This document shows positions 45,030 through 54,577 of a stretch of DNA of 64,000 nucleotides, one piece after another. Origin of the DNA: Rhizobium sp. R711 (GTDB lineage Bacteria > Pseudomonadota > Alphaproteobacteria > Rhizobiales > Rhizobiaceae); NCBI RefSeq assembly GCF_002211365.1, contig NZ_LOKZ01000001.1, positions 992,001 to 1,056,000 of the forward strand, read 5' to 3'. Positions within the stretch are counted from its first letter, which is position 1. Each line of letters opens with the position of its first letter. Made by a program: the position numbers and the translations under genes. Below the pieces are notes generated by a model. The model searched no databases and was not told the DNA's origin. It saw nothing but the letters and a program-made list of their open reading frames with translations.

Positions 45030-48000
45030 TCACTCCGCCGCTGCACGCTTCTGAGCGGAAATCTGCGTAATGTAGGCCCTCAGCGCCGCCGGGCGGACCG
45101 GTTTGTGCTGGAGGCCGATGCCGTGCCGCTCGACTTCGGCGCGGACTTCCGGCGTGCGATCCGCGGTGACGATCAGCGCTGGAATGAACGCCATGAACCG
45201 CTCTCGGAGCGTCAGGATGGCCGAAACGCCGGTGCCGTCGCCAAGGTGATAGTCCGCGATAACAAGGTCGGGCGGCGCCTGGCGCGCATCGAGTGCGTCG
45301 ATCTCTGCCAGCGAGCCCAGGCATCGAACTTCGCAGCCCCAGCCGCTGATCAGGAGCTGCATACCTTCCAAAATATGCAGTTCGTTGTCGACGCAGAGGA
45401 CCTTCAGCCCCTTGAGGTTCTGCGCTGAATGTTCCACCGTTTGAGCAACACCCAACCGCTCGGGAAGTCGCGACGCGTCGCGCGGCATGATGATGCGGAA
45501 ATCCGTGCCCTTGCCGTGTGTCGAGTGCAATTCCACCGGATGGTTGAGGACGCGCGCGATGCGATCGACGATTGAAAGGCCAAGGCCGAGCCCCGAGGCT
45601 GTTTTGGCGCCTTCGTCGAGGCGGGCGAATTCCTTGAAGACGGTCCGGAACTTCGACGGCGGAATTCCGATCCCCGAATCCATCACCTGAATGACGACCT
45701 GGTGTCCGCGCCGGCGCGCACCGACCAGCACCTTGCCGTCGATCGTGTATTTGATCGCGTTGGAGACCAGATTTTGCACGAGGCGGCGCAGCAGGTTGGG
45801 GTCGGAGCGAACCCGCAGCGAGGTCGGCATCACCACCAGCTTCAGCCTTTTCTCGCGGGCGATCGGTGCGAAATCGGTCTGGATACGCTCCAGCAGATCG
45901 GAGAGGGGCACGGAGGCGAGGCGTGGCCGCATGGCCCCGGTATCGAGCCGCGAAATATCGAGCACGGCGCCAAGGATGGTCTCGACCGATTCCAGCGCGG
46001 AATCGATATTGCGGACGATGGCGCTGCTTTCGGATTGGCCCATGCGCTCGACCAGCGCCGAGGAATAGAGCCGGGCGGCATTGAGCGGTTGCAGGATGTC
46101 GTGGCCGGCGGCGGCGAAGAACCGTGTCTTGCCGAGATTGGCCTCGTCAGCCGCAGCCCGCGCCTCGCCGAGTTCGTGGTTGACGCGGGTGAGCTCTGCC
46201 GTGCGCTCGACGACGCGCTGTTCCAGCGTTTCATTCGCCTGCTTCAATGCCCGGTCGGCGGCGACCCGCTGGGTGATGTCGGTGAAAGTCGCAACGATGC
46301 CCTTATCAGGCATGGCATTGGATCGCACTTCGATGATGCGCTCGCCACCGCCAAGCACCAGCGCGAAGGGCTTGTCCAGCGTCAGGAAATGCCGGACTGT
46401 CTGGTTGACGTCGCCGGCCGCAATGTCGCCGCGCTGGCTGAGGATCGCCACGATGTCGGCCAGCGGGAAGCCGACTTGTCCAGTATTCTCCGGCAGATCA
46501 AGCAATTGCCGGAAACGCCGGTTCCAGATCGTCAGGTTGTTCGAGCTGTCGAACACCGCGATGCCCTGGTCCATCTGCGAAAGCGCAGTCTGCAGCATGT
46601 CCTGGTTATATTGCAGTGCCTCGCTCGCCTGGTCGAGCAGCCAGGCGGTATCGGCGGAGGCGTCCTCCACCTTCTGGAGGATCAGCGACAAGACGAGCCG
46701 GGCGGACGAGGACCCGATGGCGCTGCCGAGCAGCTGTTCGGTAAAGTGGATCAGCGCCATGTCGGCCGGCTGATCATCTTCCAGATCGCGGCCAGAATTT
46801 TGCTGATAGGTCTGGAACGAGCGCTCCATGCGCTCTTCGCCAAGATAGCGGGAGACCGTCGCCTTCAAATCGCCGACGCTGATACGGGTCTTCCAGCCGC
46901 GCGTGGCAAACTGCGAGCGGGATTGCCGCTTGACGAAGATTCCGGCCTGGATGCGTTCGAGCGGTCGTGCATTACGGGTCACCGAACCGATAATGAAGAA
47001 GGCCGTGTTGACAAGCAGGCTCATCACCGTGGCGTTGACCAGCGGATCGGCAGCGTTGCCAGTGAAGACCGTCGTACCCGGAAAGATGAAGCCGAGAACG
47101 GCGCTTGCGACGCCCGAATAGTCCGGCCCGCCAAGCGAAGGCAGGAACAGCAGGTAGACCCAGATCACGAAACCCGACGTGAGCCCCAGGATGGCGCCGC
47201 GTGCATTGGCCCGCCGCCAGACCAGGCCGCCGAACAGGGCAGGGGCCATCTGCGCAATCGCGGCGAAGGAGAGCAAGCCGATCGAGGCGAGCCCCGCTGT
47301 GCTGTCGGTTGAGCGATAATAGGCGTAGCCGAGCAGCAGCACGGCGAAGATCGCGCTGCGCCGTATGTTGAGCAGCGTCTTGGCGAAGTCGCTGCGCTGC
47401 CCTGTGCGATCGGTCAGCTTCCGGTGCAGGAAGATCGGCATGATGATGTCGTTCGACACCATGATCGAGAGCGCGACGGACGCGACGATCACCATGGCCG
47501 TCGCCGCCGAAAAGCCGCCGATGAAGGTAATCAGCGAGACGACGGGCATCGGCCCCGCGAGCGGTAGCGAAAGCACGTAGAGGTCGGCACTGCCGCTGCC
47601 GCCGAAGGTCAGCAGGCCACCGATTGCCACCGGCAGTACGAAGAGATTGATGACTATCAGATAGAGAGGGAAGAGGAAGCCGGCGAGCCGAAGTTCCCGT
47701 GCGGTTCTGTTCTCGACAACCGTGACGTGGAATTGTCGCGGCAGCATGATGATCGCGAAGGCCGATAGCAGCGTCAGCGCGATCCAGCGGCTGATCGGCG
47801 TCTTGTAGTGCACAGCCGAGAGCACAAGCTGGTTTTCGCTCGCCTTTTGCCAGAGGTCGAGAGGACCGTCGAACAGGAACCAGATCACGCAGATGCCGGC
47901 CGTGAGAAAGGCAAAAAGCTTGACCACGGACTCCATGGCGACGGCGAGGATCAATCCATCCTGGTGCTCCGTCGCATCCGTATGGCGTGTGCCGAACATG

Positions 48001-48533
48001 ATTGCGAAGCAGGCCAGCACGAGCGTCACGAGCAGCGGCAGGTCGAGAAAATAGAGATTGCCGCTGCCGATGCCGTAGTCCGACGGGTTGAGCATCGCCG
48101 TCATGGTGCTCGACACCGATTTCAGCTGCAGCGCGATATAGGGGATGGCGCCGACCAGCGAGATCAGCGCCACGATGGTCGCGACCGCGGGGTTCTTGCC
48201 GTAGCGCGCGGAAATGAAATCGGCAACCGACGTCAGCTTCTCGGCTTTGGCAAGCTCGGTGATCCGTCGCAGCACGGGCATGCCGAGCGTGAAGACGAGG
48301 ATGGGGCCGATATAGATGCCGAGGAATTCCAGCCCGCGCTGCGATGCCAGCCCGACGCTGCCGAAATAGGTCCAGGATGTGCAGTAGATCGCGAGGCTGA
48401 GCGCATAGACGGCCGGGCGGCCGCCGGCCGGCGTACCGAACATTCGCCGTCTGCGGTCGCCATGGCTCGCCACTGCGAAAAGCAGGAGCAGATAGCCGAA
48501 CGCGGATGCAATTATGACCCAACCTGGCAGCAT
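45030..48533 (-). CDS. Hybrid histidine kinase fused to a sodium:solute symporter domain (NahK-like)
   Basis: A 1167-residue membrane sensor. Residues 1 to about 500 are an SSS-type transporter with about 13 helices. A PAS domain (about 650-760; QMDQGIAVFDSSNNLTIWNRRF) and a coiled coil follow. The HisKA box is FFAAAGHDILQPLNAARL with H811. HATPase motifs NLVSNAIKYT and GLGLGLSIVDRIA follow. A C-terminal receiver has phosphoacceptor D1094 (VIADYHLGDGTG). The start ATG has GGTGGAGGTTCG upstream. The layout fits NahK/proline-sensor type kinases. Its ligand and partner regulator are unknown. Confidence 0.95.
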   Translation of the reverse strand: MLPGWVIIASAFGYLLLLFAVASHGDRRRRMFGTPAGGRPAVYALSLAIYCTSWTYFGSVGLASQRGLEFLGIYIGPILVFTLGMPVLRRITELAKAEKLTSVADFISARYGKNPAVATIVALISLVGAIPYIALQLKSVSSTMTAMLNPSDYGIGSGNLYFLDLPLLVTLVLACFAIMFGTRHTDATEHQDGLILAVAMESVVKLFAFLTAGICVIWFLFDGPLDLWQKASENQLVLSAVHYKTPISRWIALTLLSAFAIIMLPRQFHVTVVENRTARELRLAGFLFPLYLIVINLFVLPVAIGGLLTFGGSGSADLYVLSLPLAGPMPVVSLITFIGGFSAATAMVIVASVALSIMVSNDIIMPIFLHRKLTDRTGQRSDFAKTLLNIRRSAIFAVLLLGYAYYRSTDSTAGLASIGLLSFAAIAQMAPALFGGLVWRRANARGAILGLTSGFVIWVYLLFLPSLGGPDYSGVASAVLGFIFPGTTVFTGNAADPLVNATVMSLLVNTAFFIIGSVTRNARPLERIQAGIFVKRQSRSQFATRGWKTRISVGDLKATVSRYLGEERMERSFQTYQQNSGRDLEDDQPADMALIHFTEQLLGSAIGSSSARLVLSLILQKVEDASADTAWLLDQASEALQYNQDMLQTALSQMDQGIAVFDSSNNLTIWNRRFRQLLDLPENTGQVGFPLADIVAILSQRGDIAAGDVNQTVRHFLTLDKPFALVLGGGERIIEVRSNAMPDKGIVATFTDITQRVAADRALKQANETLEQRVVERTAELTRVNHELGEARAAADEANLGKTRFFAAAGHDILQPLNAARLYSSALVERMGQSESSAIVRNIDSALESVETILGAVLDISRLDTGAMRPRLASVPLSDLLERIQTDFAPIAREKRLKLVVMPTSLRVRSDPNLLRRLVQNLVSNAIKYTIDGKVLVGARRRGHQVVIQVMDSGIGIPPSKFRTVFKEFARLDEGAKTASGLGLGLSIVDRIARVLNHPVELHSTHGKGTDFRIIMPRDASRLPERLGVAQTVEHSAQNLKGLKVLCVDNELHILEGMQLLISGWGCEVRCLGSLAEIDALDARQAPPDLVIADYHLGDGTGVSAILTLRERFMAFIPALIVTADRTPEVRAEVERHGIGLQHKPVRPAALRAYITQISAQKRAAAE

Positions 48534-48747
48534 CGAACCTCCACCGGCACCACGCGCCGGTCCTCACGGAGCACCAAGACTAAGGCAATTCCCAAAGTTT
48601 GAACATCGGGCGGGCTCTAGGCCTTAAGTCAAAGACGTTCGAAGGCTGTCGATAATTGATTATCGCCAATTGATTAATTGCATCGAAGATGTAGCTAATG
48701 AAAACAATGACCTGTCAATGAGACTGCATCAGAGGGAGACGGATCGG

Positions 48748-49188
48748 ATGCTCAGTGAGTTCAAAGCATTTATCGCCCGCGGCAACGTCATGGACCTTGC
48801 TGTCGGTGTCATCATCGGCGGTGCCTTTGGCGGTATCGTGAAGTCGCTGGTCGACGATGTGATCATGCCGATCGTCGGCGCCGTCTTTGGCGGCTTCGAC
48901 TTTTCGAACTACTTCATCGGCCTGTCCTCCAATGTCAACGCGCAGACCCTGGCCGCCGCTCGCCAGCAGGGAGCGGTGCTCGCTTATGGCAGCTTCATCA
49001 CGGTTCTCATCAACTTCCTCATCCTTGCCTGGATCATCTTCCTGATGGTCAAGGGCGTGAATACGCTGCAGAAGCAGGTCGACAAGCAGCTGAAGATCAA
49101 GCAGGCGAAGGAGGAGGCCGCTGCGCCGCCGGCCGATGTCGCGTTGCTGACGGAAATCCGCGACCTGCTGGCCAAGCGCCCGGCATGA
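48748..49188 (+). CDS. mscL: Large-conductance mechanosensitive channel MscL
   Basis: A 146-residue channel. [27 protein letters not shown] is the N-terminal helix and TM1. [24 protein letters not shown] is TM2, followed by the C-terminal helix. It opens under membrane tension to release solutes on osmotic downshift. The start at 48748 (MLSEFKAF) is the conserved one; the open frame extends 26 codons upstream without family similarity. Confidence 0.97.
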   Translation: MLSEFKAFIARGNVMDLAVGVIIGGAFGGIVKSLVDDVIMPIVGAVFGGFDFSNYFIGLSSNVNAQTLAAARQQGAVLAYGSFITVLINFLILAWIIFLMVKGVNTLQKQVDKQLKIKQAKEEAAAPPADVALLTEIRDLLAKRPA

Positions 49189-49309
49189 GTTGAGGATCGA
49201 TCCTACCGTTTCGGCGGGATCAATCATCACAAAAATCGATGCGGCTTCACCGATTGTCATGAGATTTCCGAACGTCTTTGCTTTATGTAGGCGCAAACCG
49301 GAGTGATGC

Positions 49310-50476
49310 ATGTCGATTGTCAGCAGCCTTAGCCCGCGCGCCGTTATGGCACCTGAAAGCGGGATCGTCGAAGTCGTCAACTATGCCCGTGGCCGCGATG
49401 GCCTTCTGCCGCTTTGGGTCGGCGAGGGCGATCTGCCGACGCCGGAGTTCATCAACAAGGCGGCAATTGACGCGCTTGCGGGCGGCGAGACCTTCTATAC
49501 CTACCAGCGCGGCATTCCCGAACTGCGTCAGGCGCTCTCGGACTACTACGCCAGGCATTTCGACGTGACCCTGCCGGTCGAGCATTTTTACGTCACCGGT
49601 TCCGGCATGCAGGCGATCCAGATCTCCGTGCAGGCATTGACTTCGCCAGGTGACGAGCTCGTCTATCTGACGCCCGCCTGGCCGAACATAGCGGCCGCCC
49701 TGGAAATTGCCGGCGCCCGTTCGGTCGGCGTGCAGCTGACGTTCGAGGGCGGCAGGTGGTCAGTCGATCTCGATCGTATCGCGGCGGCGATCACGCCGAG
49801 GACGAAGGGGCTGTTCATCAACACGCCGTCCAACCCGACCGGCTGGACAGCAACCAGGGACGATCTGGCAGATATCCTCGCGCTCGCGCGCAAGCATGAC
49901 CTCTGGATCATGGCTGACGAGATCTACGCGCGCTATTACTTTGCCGGCGGTCGCGCGCCGTCTTTCCTCGACATTATGGAGCCGGACAACAAGGTCATGT
50001 TCGTCAACTCCTTCTCGAAGAACTGGTCGATGACCGGCTGGCGCGTCGGCTGGATCGTTGCCCCACCGCAGACCGGCCAGGTGCTCGAGAACCTCATCCA
50101 GTATTCGACCTCGGGCGTGGCGCAGTTCATGCAACGGGGGGCGGTCGCCGCCTTGAACGACGGCGACGCGTTCGTGCAGTCCAACATTGAAAAGGCCAGG
50201 CGTTCCCGCGACATCCTTTGCGACGCGCTGATTGCGACGAACCGCGTCGAAACGCTGAAGCCGGATGGCGCGCTCTACGCCTTTCTGAAGATCGATGGGG
50301 TGACCGACAGCCGCAAGGCAGCGATCGACATTGTCGACAAGACAGGTGTCGGGCTAGCGCCGGGTGCGGCCTTCGGCCCGGGCGGCGAGCTCTTCCTGCG
50401 CGCCTGCTTCCTGCGCGATCCGGCCCAGATCCGGATGGCGGCGGACAGGTTGTGCGATTACATCCTGAAGCTTTAG
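49310..50476 (+). CDS. Class I/II aminotransferase
   Basis: A 388-residue PLP aminotransferase. Cofactor Lys is K237 (NSFSKNWSMTGWRVGW). NTPSNPTGW and ADEIYARYYF are the PLP contacts, and RACFLRDP supplies the Arg for the substrate carboxylate. The substrate amino acid cannot be told from sequence. It stands alone, downstream of mscL. Confidence 0.93.
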   Translation: MSIVSSLSPRAVMAPESGIVEVVNYARGRDGLLPLWVGEGDLPTPEFINKAAIDALAGGETFYTYQRGIPELRQALSDYYARHFDVTLPVEHFYVTGSGMQAIQISVQALTSPGDELVYLTPAWPNIAAALEIAGARSVGVQLTFEGGRWSVDLDRIAAAITPRTKGLFINTPSNPTGWTATRDDLADILALARKHDLWIMADEIYARYYFAGGRAPSFLDIMEPDNKVMFVNSFSKNWSMTGWRVGWIVAPPQTGQVLENLIQYSTSGVAQFMQRGAVAALNDGDAFVQSNIEKARRSRDILCDALIATNRVETLKPDGALYAFLKIDGVTDSRKAAIDIVDKTGVGLAPGAAFGPGGELFLRACFLRDPAQIRMAADRLCDYILKL

Positions 50477-50577
50477 TGCGGTCCGGTGCCCGGCTCCATT
50501 GGGAGTTTGCGCGATTGTGCGCCAAAGCCACCACGCGAACTCAGAGGATCCGATAGAGGCGTCTGTCCCAACAGCGG

Positions 50578-51513
50578 TCATCGCATCAACCCTAATCGCA
50601 TCTGTTTCGCCAAATTCTGCAGTTGATCTCGCATCCATCGATGCGCCGACGTTCCAGCATGCCTCGAATGGAAGAAAACGCGCAGGGTGTAAGGCGCAAC
50701 TTCGAATGGTGCCGGAAATATTCTCAGAGATGCCGCCTCCGCCATCTGCATCGCCGCAAGCTTGGGCAGCGTTATCAGATGATCGGTTCTCCCGACGATG
50801 AACGGTGCCGCCAAGAGGCTTGGAAGCTCGACGACAACCTCCCGACGGTATCCTTGGCGGAGTAGCGCCGCGTTCACGACGCTGGACGATTCGCTCCACG
50901 GTGTGACGACGACATGCTTTTCTCGTAGATAATCCTCTAAGGACAGCGTCTCCTCGATCCTGCTATGAGCCTGCCGCGCCGCCACGACATAGTCGTCCTC
51001 GAAACAGTCGAAGGCTTCGACGCCTTCGGCTCGCAATGCATCCTCTGAAAATCCGAGTGAGAAATCGACGCGGCCTGCGGATAGATCGTCAAAGGCCTGG
51101 GCTCGCGTCGAATAGACGACCTTGGTTCGCAGATCCGGCGCAGCCTTGTCCAATAATGCGATCAGGCGCGGAAGGACAGCAAAGGCGGTAAAATCTGTGG
51201 CAGCAAAAATGAAGGTTTGAGCACTCGTCGCCGGGTCGAACATCTGTGCTCCAGCCAGTCCATCGGAGAGGATCCGCAGGGCTTCCCGAACGCTCTCAGC
51301 CAGTTCAACCGCATAGGTCGTCGGCTGCATAGCATTTCCAAATCGGACAAAGAGTTCGTCCGACAACGCGGTGCGCAATCGTCCAAGCGCGTGGCTGAAT
51401 GCCGATGGGCTCATGCCAATCTCGTCGGCAGCAGCGAGGACGCTCCGATTCCGGATCAGGGCGTCGAAGGCGATGAGAAGATTGAGATCTAGTCGACGCA
51501 GGGCAGAATGCAT
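50578..51513 (-). CDS. LysR family transcriptional regulator
   Basis: A 311-residue regulator. The N-terminal HTH is LDLNLLIAFDALIRNRSVLAAADEIGMSPSAFSHALGRL, in the NodD/NahR-like group by its DLNLL start and SQ-poor helix. A ligand-binding domain fills the rest. It is divergent from a GNAT pseudogene 83 bp away, which may have been its target. Its inducer is unknown. Confidence 0.92.
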   Translation of the reverse strand: MHSALRRLDLNLLIAFDALIRNRSVLAAADEIGMSPSAFSHALGRLRTALSDELFVRFGNAMQPTTYAVELAESVREALRILSDGLAGAQMFDPATSAQTFIFAATDFTAFAVLPRLIALLDKAAPDLRTKVVYSTRAQAFDDLSAGRVDFSLGFSEDALRAEGVEAFDCFEDDYVVAARQAHSRIEETLSLEDYLREKHVVVTPWSESSSVVNAALLRQGYRREVVVELPSLLAAPFIVGRTDHLITLPKLAAMQMAEAASLRIFPAPFEVAPYTLRVFFHSRHAGTSAHRWMRDQLQNLAKQMRLGLMR

Positions 51514-51596
51514 GTATTACATTATGGCATGCAAACAATGCAGCGCAAGCATGGATGCGCTGTGATTTAGGCTCGGGACACCACAAGGATTAGCCA

Positions 51597-52090
51597 GTGA
51601 CCACTTTATGTTTCCGCCAACCAGCACCTGATGACGCCCTCCGATGCTTTCAAATCGAAACCTCGGCTTACGAAGGCGACGAAGCCGCGCCATTAGAAAG
51701 GATCGTCAAACGAATTGCGGAGTACCCTCGGGGGTTTCTTATCCTGGAAGCCGACGAAGAAATCGTTGGTTTCATCAACAGCGGCTGCGCGTTCCACGTC
51801 GTGATGTCCGACGAAGAGTTTAAGGAACTGGTTGGTCGGTCATGATCCTGAAGCTCCGAACGTTGTTATCATGTCCGTCGTCGTTGATCCGTCCGCGCAG
51901 GGAAAGGGCTATTCGAAGCTCCTCATGCAGCGCTTCATCGAACAGATGAGGGAGGTGGGGAAGGAGACGATACCTCATGTGCAAGGACAAGCATGTGTCG
52001 CTTTACGCGAAAATGGGCTACCGCTACATCAAGCCCTCCGCGTCAGATCATGGCTGCATGGCCTGGCACGAGATGGTCATGGAGTTGTGA
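51597..52090 (+). pseudogene. GNAT acetyltransferase broken by two frameshifts
   Basis: Three frames together give one GNAT protein of about 165 residues. The first (GTG 51597) begins MTTLCFRQPAPDDALRCFQI and runs to LVG. A tandem GGTC duplication near 51833 (GGTCGGTC) shifts it. The second has HDPEAPNVVIMSVVVDPSAQ then GKGYSKLLMQRFIEQM, the acetyl-CoA loop. A second shift near 51970 leads to MCKDKHVSLYAKMGYRYIKP and the end MVMEL at 52090. Removing the 4-bp duplication restores the first join exactly. The gene is therefore recently inactivated. Confidence 0.85.
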
Positions 52091-52311
52091 GAGCAGGTCC
52101 GCTTCGGGCCCGATTGCAGATGAATGTATCGCCGGGAAGCATCAGCTGCGCGTACGGAGCACGCCTAGAATGACCGCGAGGACGGCGTCCTGCGCTGAAT
52201 ACCTCGTCGTCTCGTCGAGGCGTTCCGAACGACGGTGACGTCGTTCTGCTATACAGCTTGGGCATGTTTGGTGTAGCAATTCCCTTAGGGGTTTAGTGAG
52301 GGGGCGTCTTG

Positions 52312-52500
52312 GTGAGGAAGATAATTTCCCTCGTTTTGGGCACGGTTCTGGTGGTCGCCGGGATCTACGGTCTTCTGTACCTGCTGTTCTTCACCGTCTA
52401 TCCCGTTAGAATCCTGTATTATCTCGTTCCCGGCGGACTACTTGTCATTGGGCTTGTGATCCTGTGGGAAGACCTTACGGAATTCCTTCGACGGCGCTGA
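52312..52500 (+). CDS. Small two-helix membrane protein
   Basis: A 62-residue protein with helices IISLVLGTVLVVAGIYGLLYLLF and LYYLVPGGLLVIGLVILW, and a basic tail. The start is GTG at 52312 (TTG at 52309 is the alternative), preceded by GTGAGGGGG. I recognise no family and no neighbour suggests a role. Confidence 0.6.
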   Translation: MRKIISLVLGTVLVVAGIYGLLYLLFFTVYPVRILYYLVPGGLLVIGLVILWEDLTEFLRRR

Positions 52501-52806
52501 GGGCGTCAGCGACCCGCCACCGGTTCGTTCGTCATTGGCAAAAAGTGACTTGTCGTCTGCGATCGTCGGGTGTAATTGGCGATTATCGCGCAAAGCGGCC
52601 GCTTCCCTTGATCCGTCAACAGCGGAGTAAACAGGTGGACGAATAGTCGTCCAGGTGGCCGAGTACACGCCAGCCATGCGCTTTTGAAGCATGGTTCGGC
52701 CAGCGTTTTCCAAAAAGCAATGCCTGACGTCGCGTCAGGCCCAACCACCGCAAGCCTCAGGCGCCTCGCGGCGACGCTGCACGCTTGCGTCGATCGGAAC
52801 ACGCCC

Positions 52807-54015
52807 ATGAACAGACCACTCATTATCATCTTTACCGCCATTGTCCTCGATGCCGTCGGCATCGGCCTCATCTTTCCGATTCTGCCTTCGTTGCTGCAGG
52901 AGGTCACTCATTCCAGGGGCGTGGCGCCCTACATAGGCACAATGACCGCTCTCTACGCGGTCATGCAGTTCATTTTTGCGCCGGTGCTTGGCGCCCTTAG
53001 CGATAGGCTCGGCCGTCGACCGGTGCTGCTGATTTCCCTTGCTGGCGCAGCCATCAACTACTCGTTCCTGGCGTTTGCATCCAATCTCTGGATGCTGCTG
53101 CTCGGCCGCGCGATCGCGGGCCTGACAAGCGCCAACATGTCCGTGGCTACCGCCTACATCACCGACATTTCTCCTGAACACATGCGCGCCCGTCGCTTCG
53201 GCTTGTTCAACGCCATGTTCGGCATCGGCTTCATCATCGGTCCTATCCTCGGCGGTGCCCTTGGCGACCATTGGCTGCGGCTGCCGTTCATCGCGGCGGC
53301 GGTGCTGAACGCCTGCAATCTCCTGCTGGCGTTCTTGGTGCTACCGGAGTCACACATGCCGACCCGCGAGAAGATCGACTTGAGCGCACTCAATCCCCTT
53401 CGACCACTGCGCTGGGTGTTTTCGGTGAGGAGCGTGTTGCCCATCATCTTCATCTTTTTCGTCTTCAGCGCCACCGGGGAGGCCTACGGCACATGCTGGG
53501 CCCTCTGGGGTAGCGACACATTCCAATGGAACGGGCTTTGGATTGGCCTTTCACTCGGCACCTTCGGCGTCTGCCAGACGCTCGCCCAGGCGTTCCTCCC
53601 GGGGCCAATCGTGAAGCTGGTCGGTGAACGCGCCGCCGTTCTGACGGGCGTTGCCGGCGTCTGCATTGCACTGATCGTCATGGCTTTCGCGACCCAAAGC
53701 TGGATGATCTTCGCGATCATGCCGGTTTTCGCTCTCGGCGGCATTGGCGTGCCGGCTTTGCAATCGCTGGCGACCCGGCAGGTCGACGAGAGCCAGCAAG
53801 GCCAGTTCCAGGGCGTGCTGGCATCCGCCGTGAGTCTGGCGTCGATCGTTGGGCCGCTGGCTTTCTCGAGCTTCTACTTCGTCGTCAGAGAGCAATGGCC
53901 CGGTGCCATCTGGCTATCGGTCGTCGTCGTTTACGCGATCAGTGTGCCGATGGTTCTCGGCTTGCGCCTCAAGACACCGGCGGCAGCCTCGGCAATCGAG
54001 AGCGTCGGCGTCTGA
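52807..54015 (+). CDS. Tet(A)-type MFS drug exporter
   Basis: A 402-residue, 12-helix transporter. GIGLIFPILPSLLQEVTHS and APVLGALSDRLGRRPVLLIS (motif A) are typical of the TetA/TCR group, with GRAIAGLTSANMSVATAYITD following. It probably exports a drug or metabolite by proton antiport. The start at 52807 (MNRPLIIIF) is the conserved one. No TetR-type repressor adjoins it, unlike classical tet genes. Confidence 0.9.
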   Translation: MNRPLIIIFTAIVLDAVGIGLIFPILPSLLQEVTHSRGVAPYIGTMTALYAVMQFIFAPVLGALSDRLGRRPVLLISLAGAAINYSFLAFASNLWMLLLGRAIAGLTSANMSVATAYITDISPEHMRARRFGLFNAMFGIGFIIGPILGGALGDHWLRLPFIAAAVLNACNLLLAFLVLPESHMPTREKIDLSALNPLRPLRWVFSVRSVLPIIFIFFVFSATGEAYGTCWALWGSDTFQWNGLWIGLSLGTFGVCQTLAQAFLPGPIVKLVGERAAVLTGVAGVCIALIVMAFATQSWMIFAIMPVFALGGIGVPALQSLATRQVDESQQGQFQGVLASAVSLASIVGPLAFSSFYFVVREQWPGAIWLSVVVVYAISVPMVLGLRLKTPAAASAIESVGV

Positions 54016-54097
54016 AGACGGCGCGTCGATAAGATTTACCAGTGCCGAAGTCTCAGAGTTTGCGGAAGCCGACACCACAAAACTGCCGGAGGAGGCT

Positions 54098-54445
54098 TCA
54101 TTCCGTCCGGCTTTCGCGGTCCGCCGCGTCGAGCGCTTTCACGCTGACGGCCGCGACCAGGCCAGTCAGGACGATGCCGGAAAAGCCGATCACCAACGCC
54201 AGTATCCGCGCCAAGGTATGCTTCGGCGCAAGATCACCGTAGCCGATCGTCAGTCCCGTGACGAAAGTGAAATACACCGTTTCACCGAATCGCCAGTCTT
54301 CGATCTGGCCGATGACCGCGCCGAAGCCAATCATGATGACAAGAATCCCGGAGATGACTGGCCATAATATGCGAACCTGCTGGAACAGCGCGGCAAAGAA
54401 CAGTCGTCTCATTCGCTTCGATTGAACCCTGGAGCTTTCCGCCAT
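54098..54445 (-). CDS. Small two-helix potassium channel
   Basis: A 115-residue protein with two helices flanking a pore loop (YFTFVTGLTIGYGDLAP) that carries the TIGYGD filter. It is a minimal Ion_trans_2 channel without a regulatory domain. The start ATG has AGGGAGAAGGC upstream. It lies between the exporter gene and the Ca2+/H+ antiporter gene. An assembled tetramer should conduct K+. Confidence 0.9.
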   Translation of the reverse strand: MAESSRVQSKRMRRLFFAALFQQVRILWPVISGILVIMIGFGAVIGQIEDWRFGETVYFTFVTGLTIGYGDLAPKHTLARILALVIGFSGIVLTGLVAAVSVKALDAADRESRTE

Positions 54446-54577
54446 GCCTTCTCCCTCTCAGTTCGTATGGTGCGTCGCCATGCCTCCCTTGCAGTGCTGT
54501 CGAACCGCATGCCCGAGGTCCGAGGCGCGGATGACCACGCACCTGGCGTCTTATGCCAGTTGCTCAGTGCGCATACA

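Noticed and set aside
45702..47312. A 536-codon plus-strand frame inside the histidine kinase gene
   Set aside because: Antisense to well-conserved kinase motifs; shadow composition.
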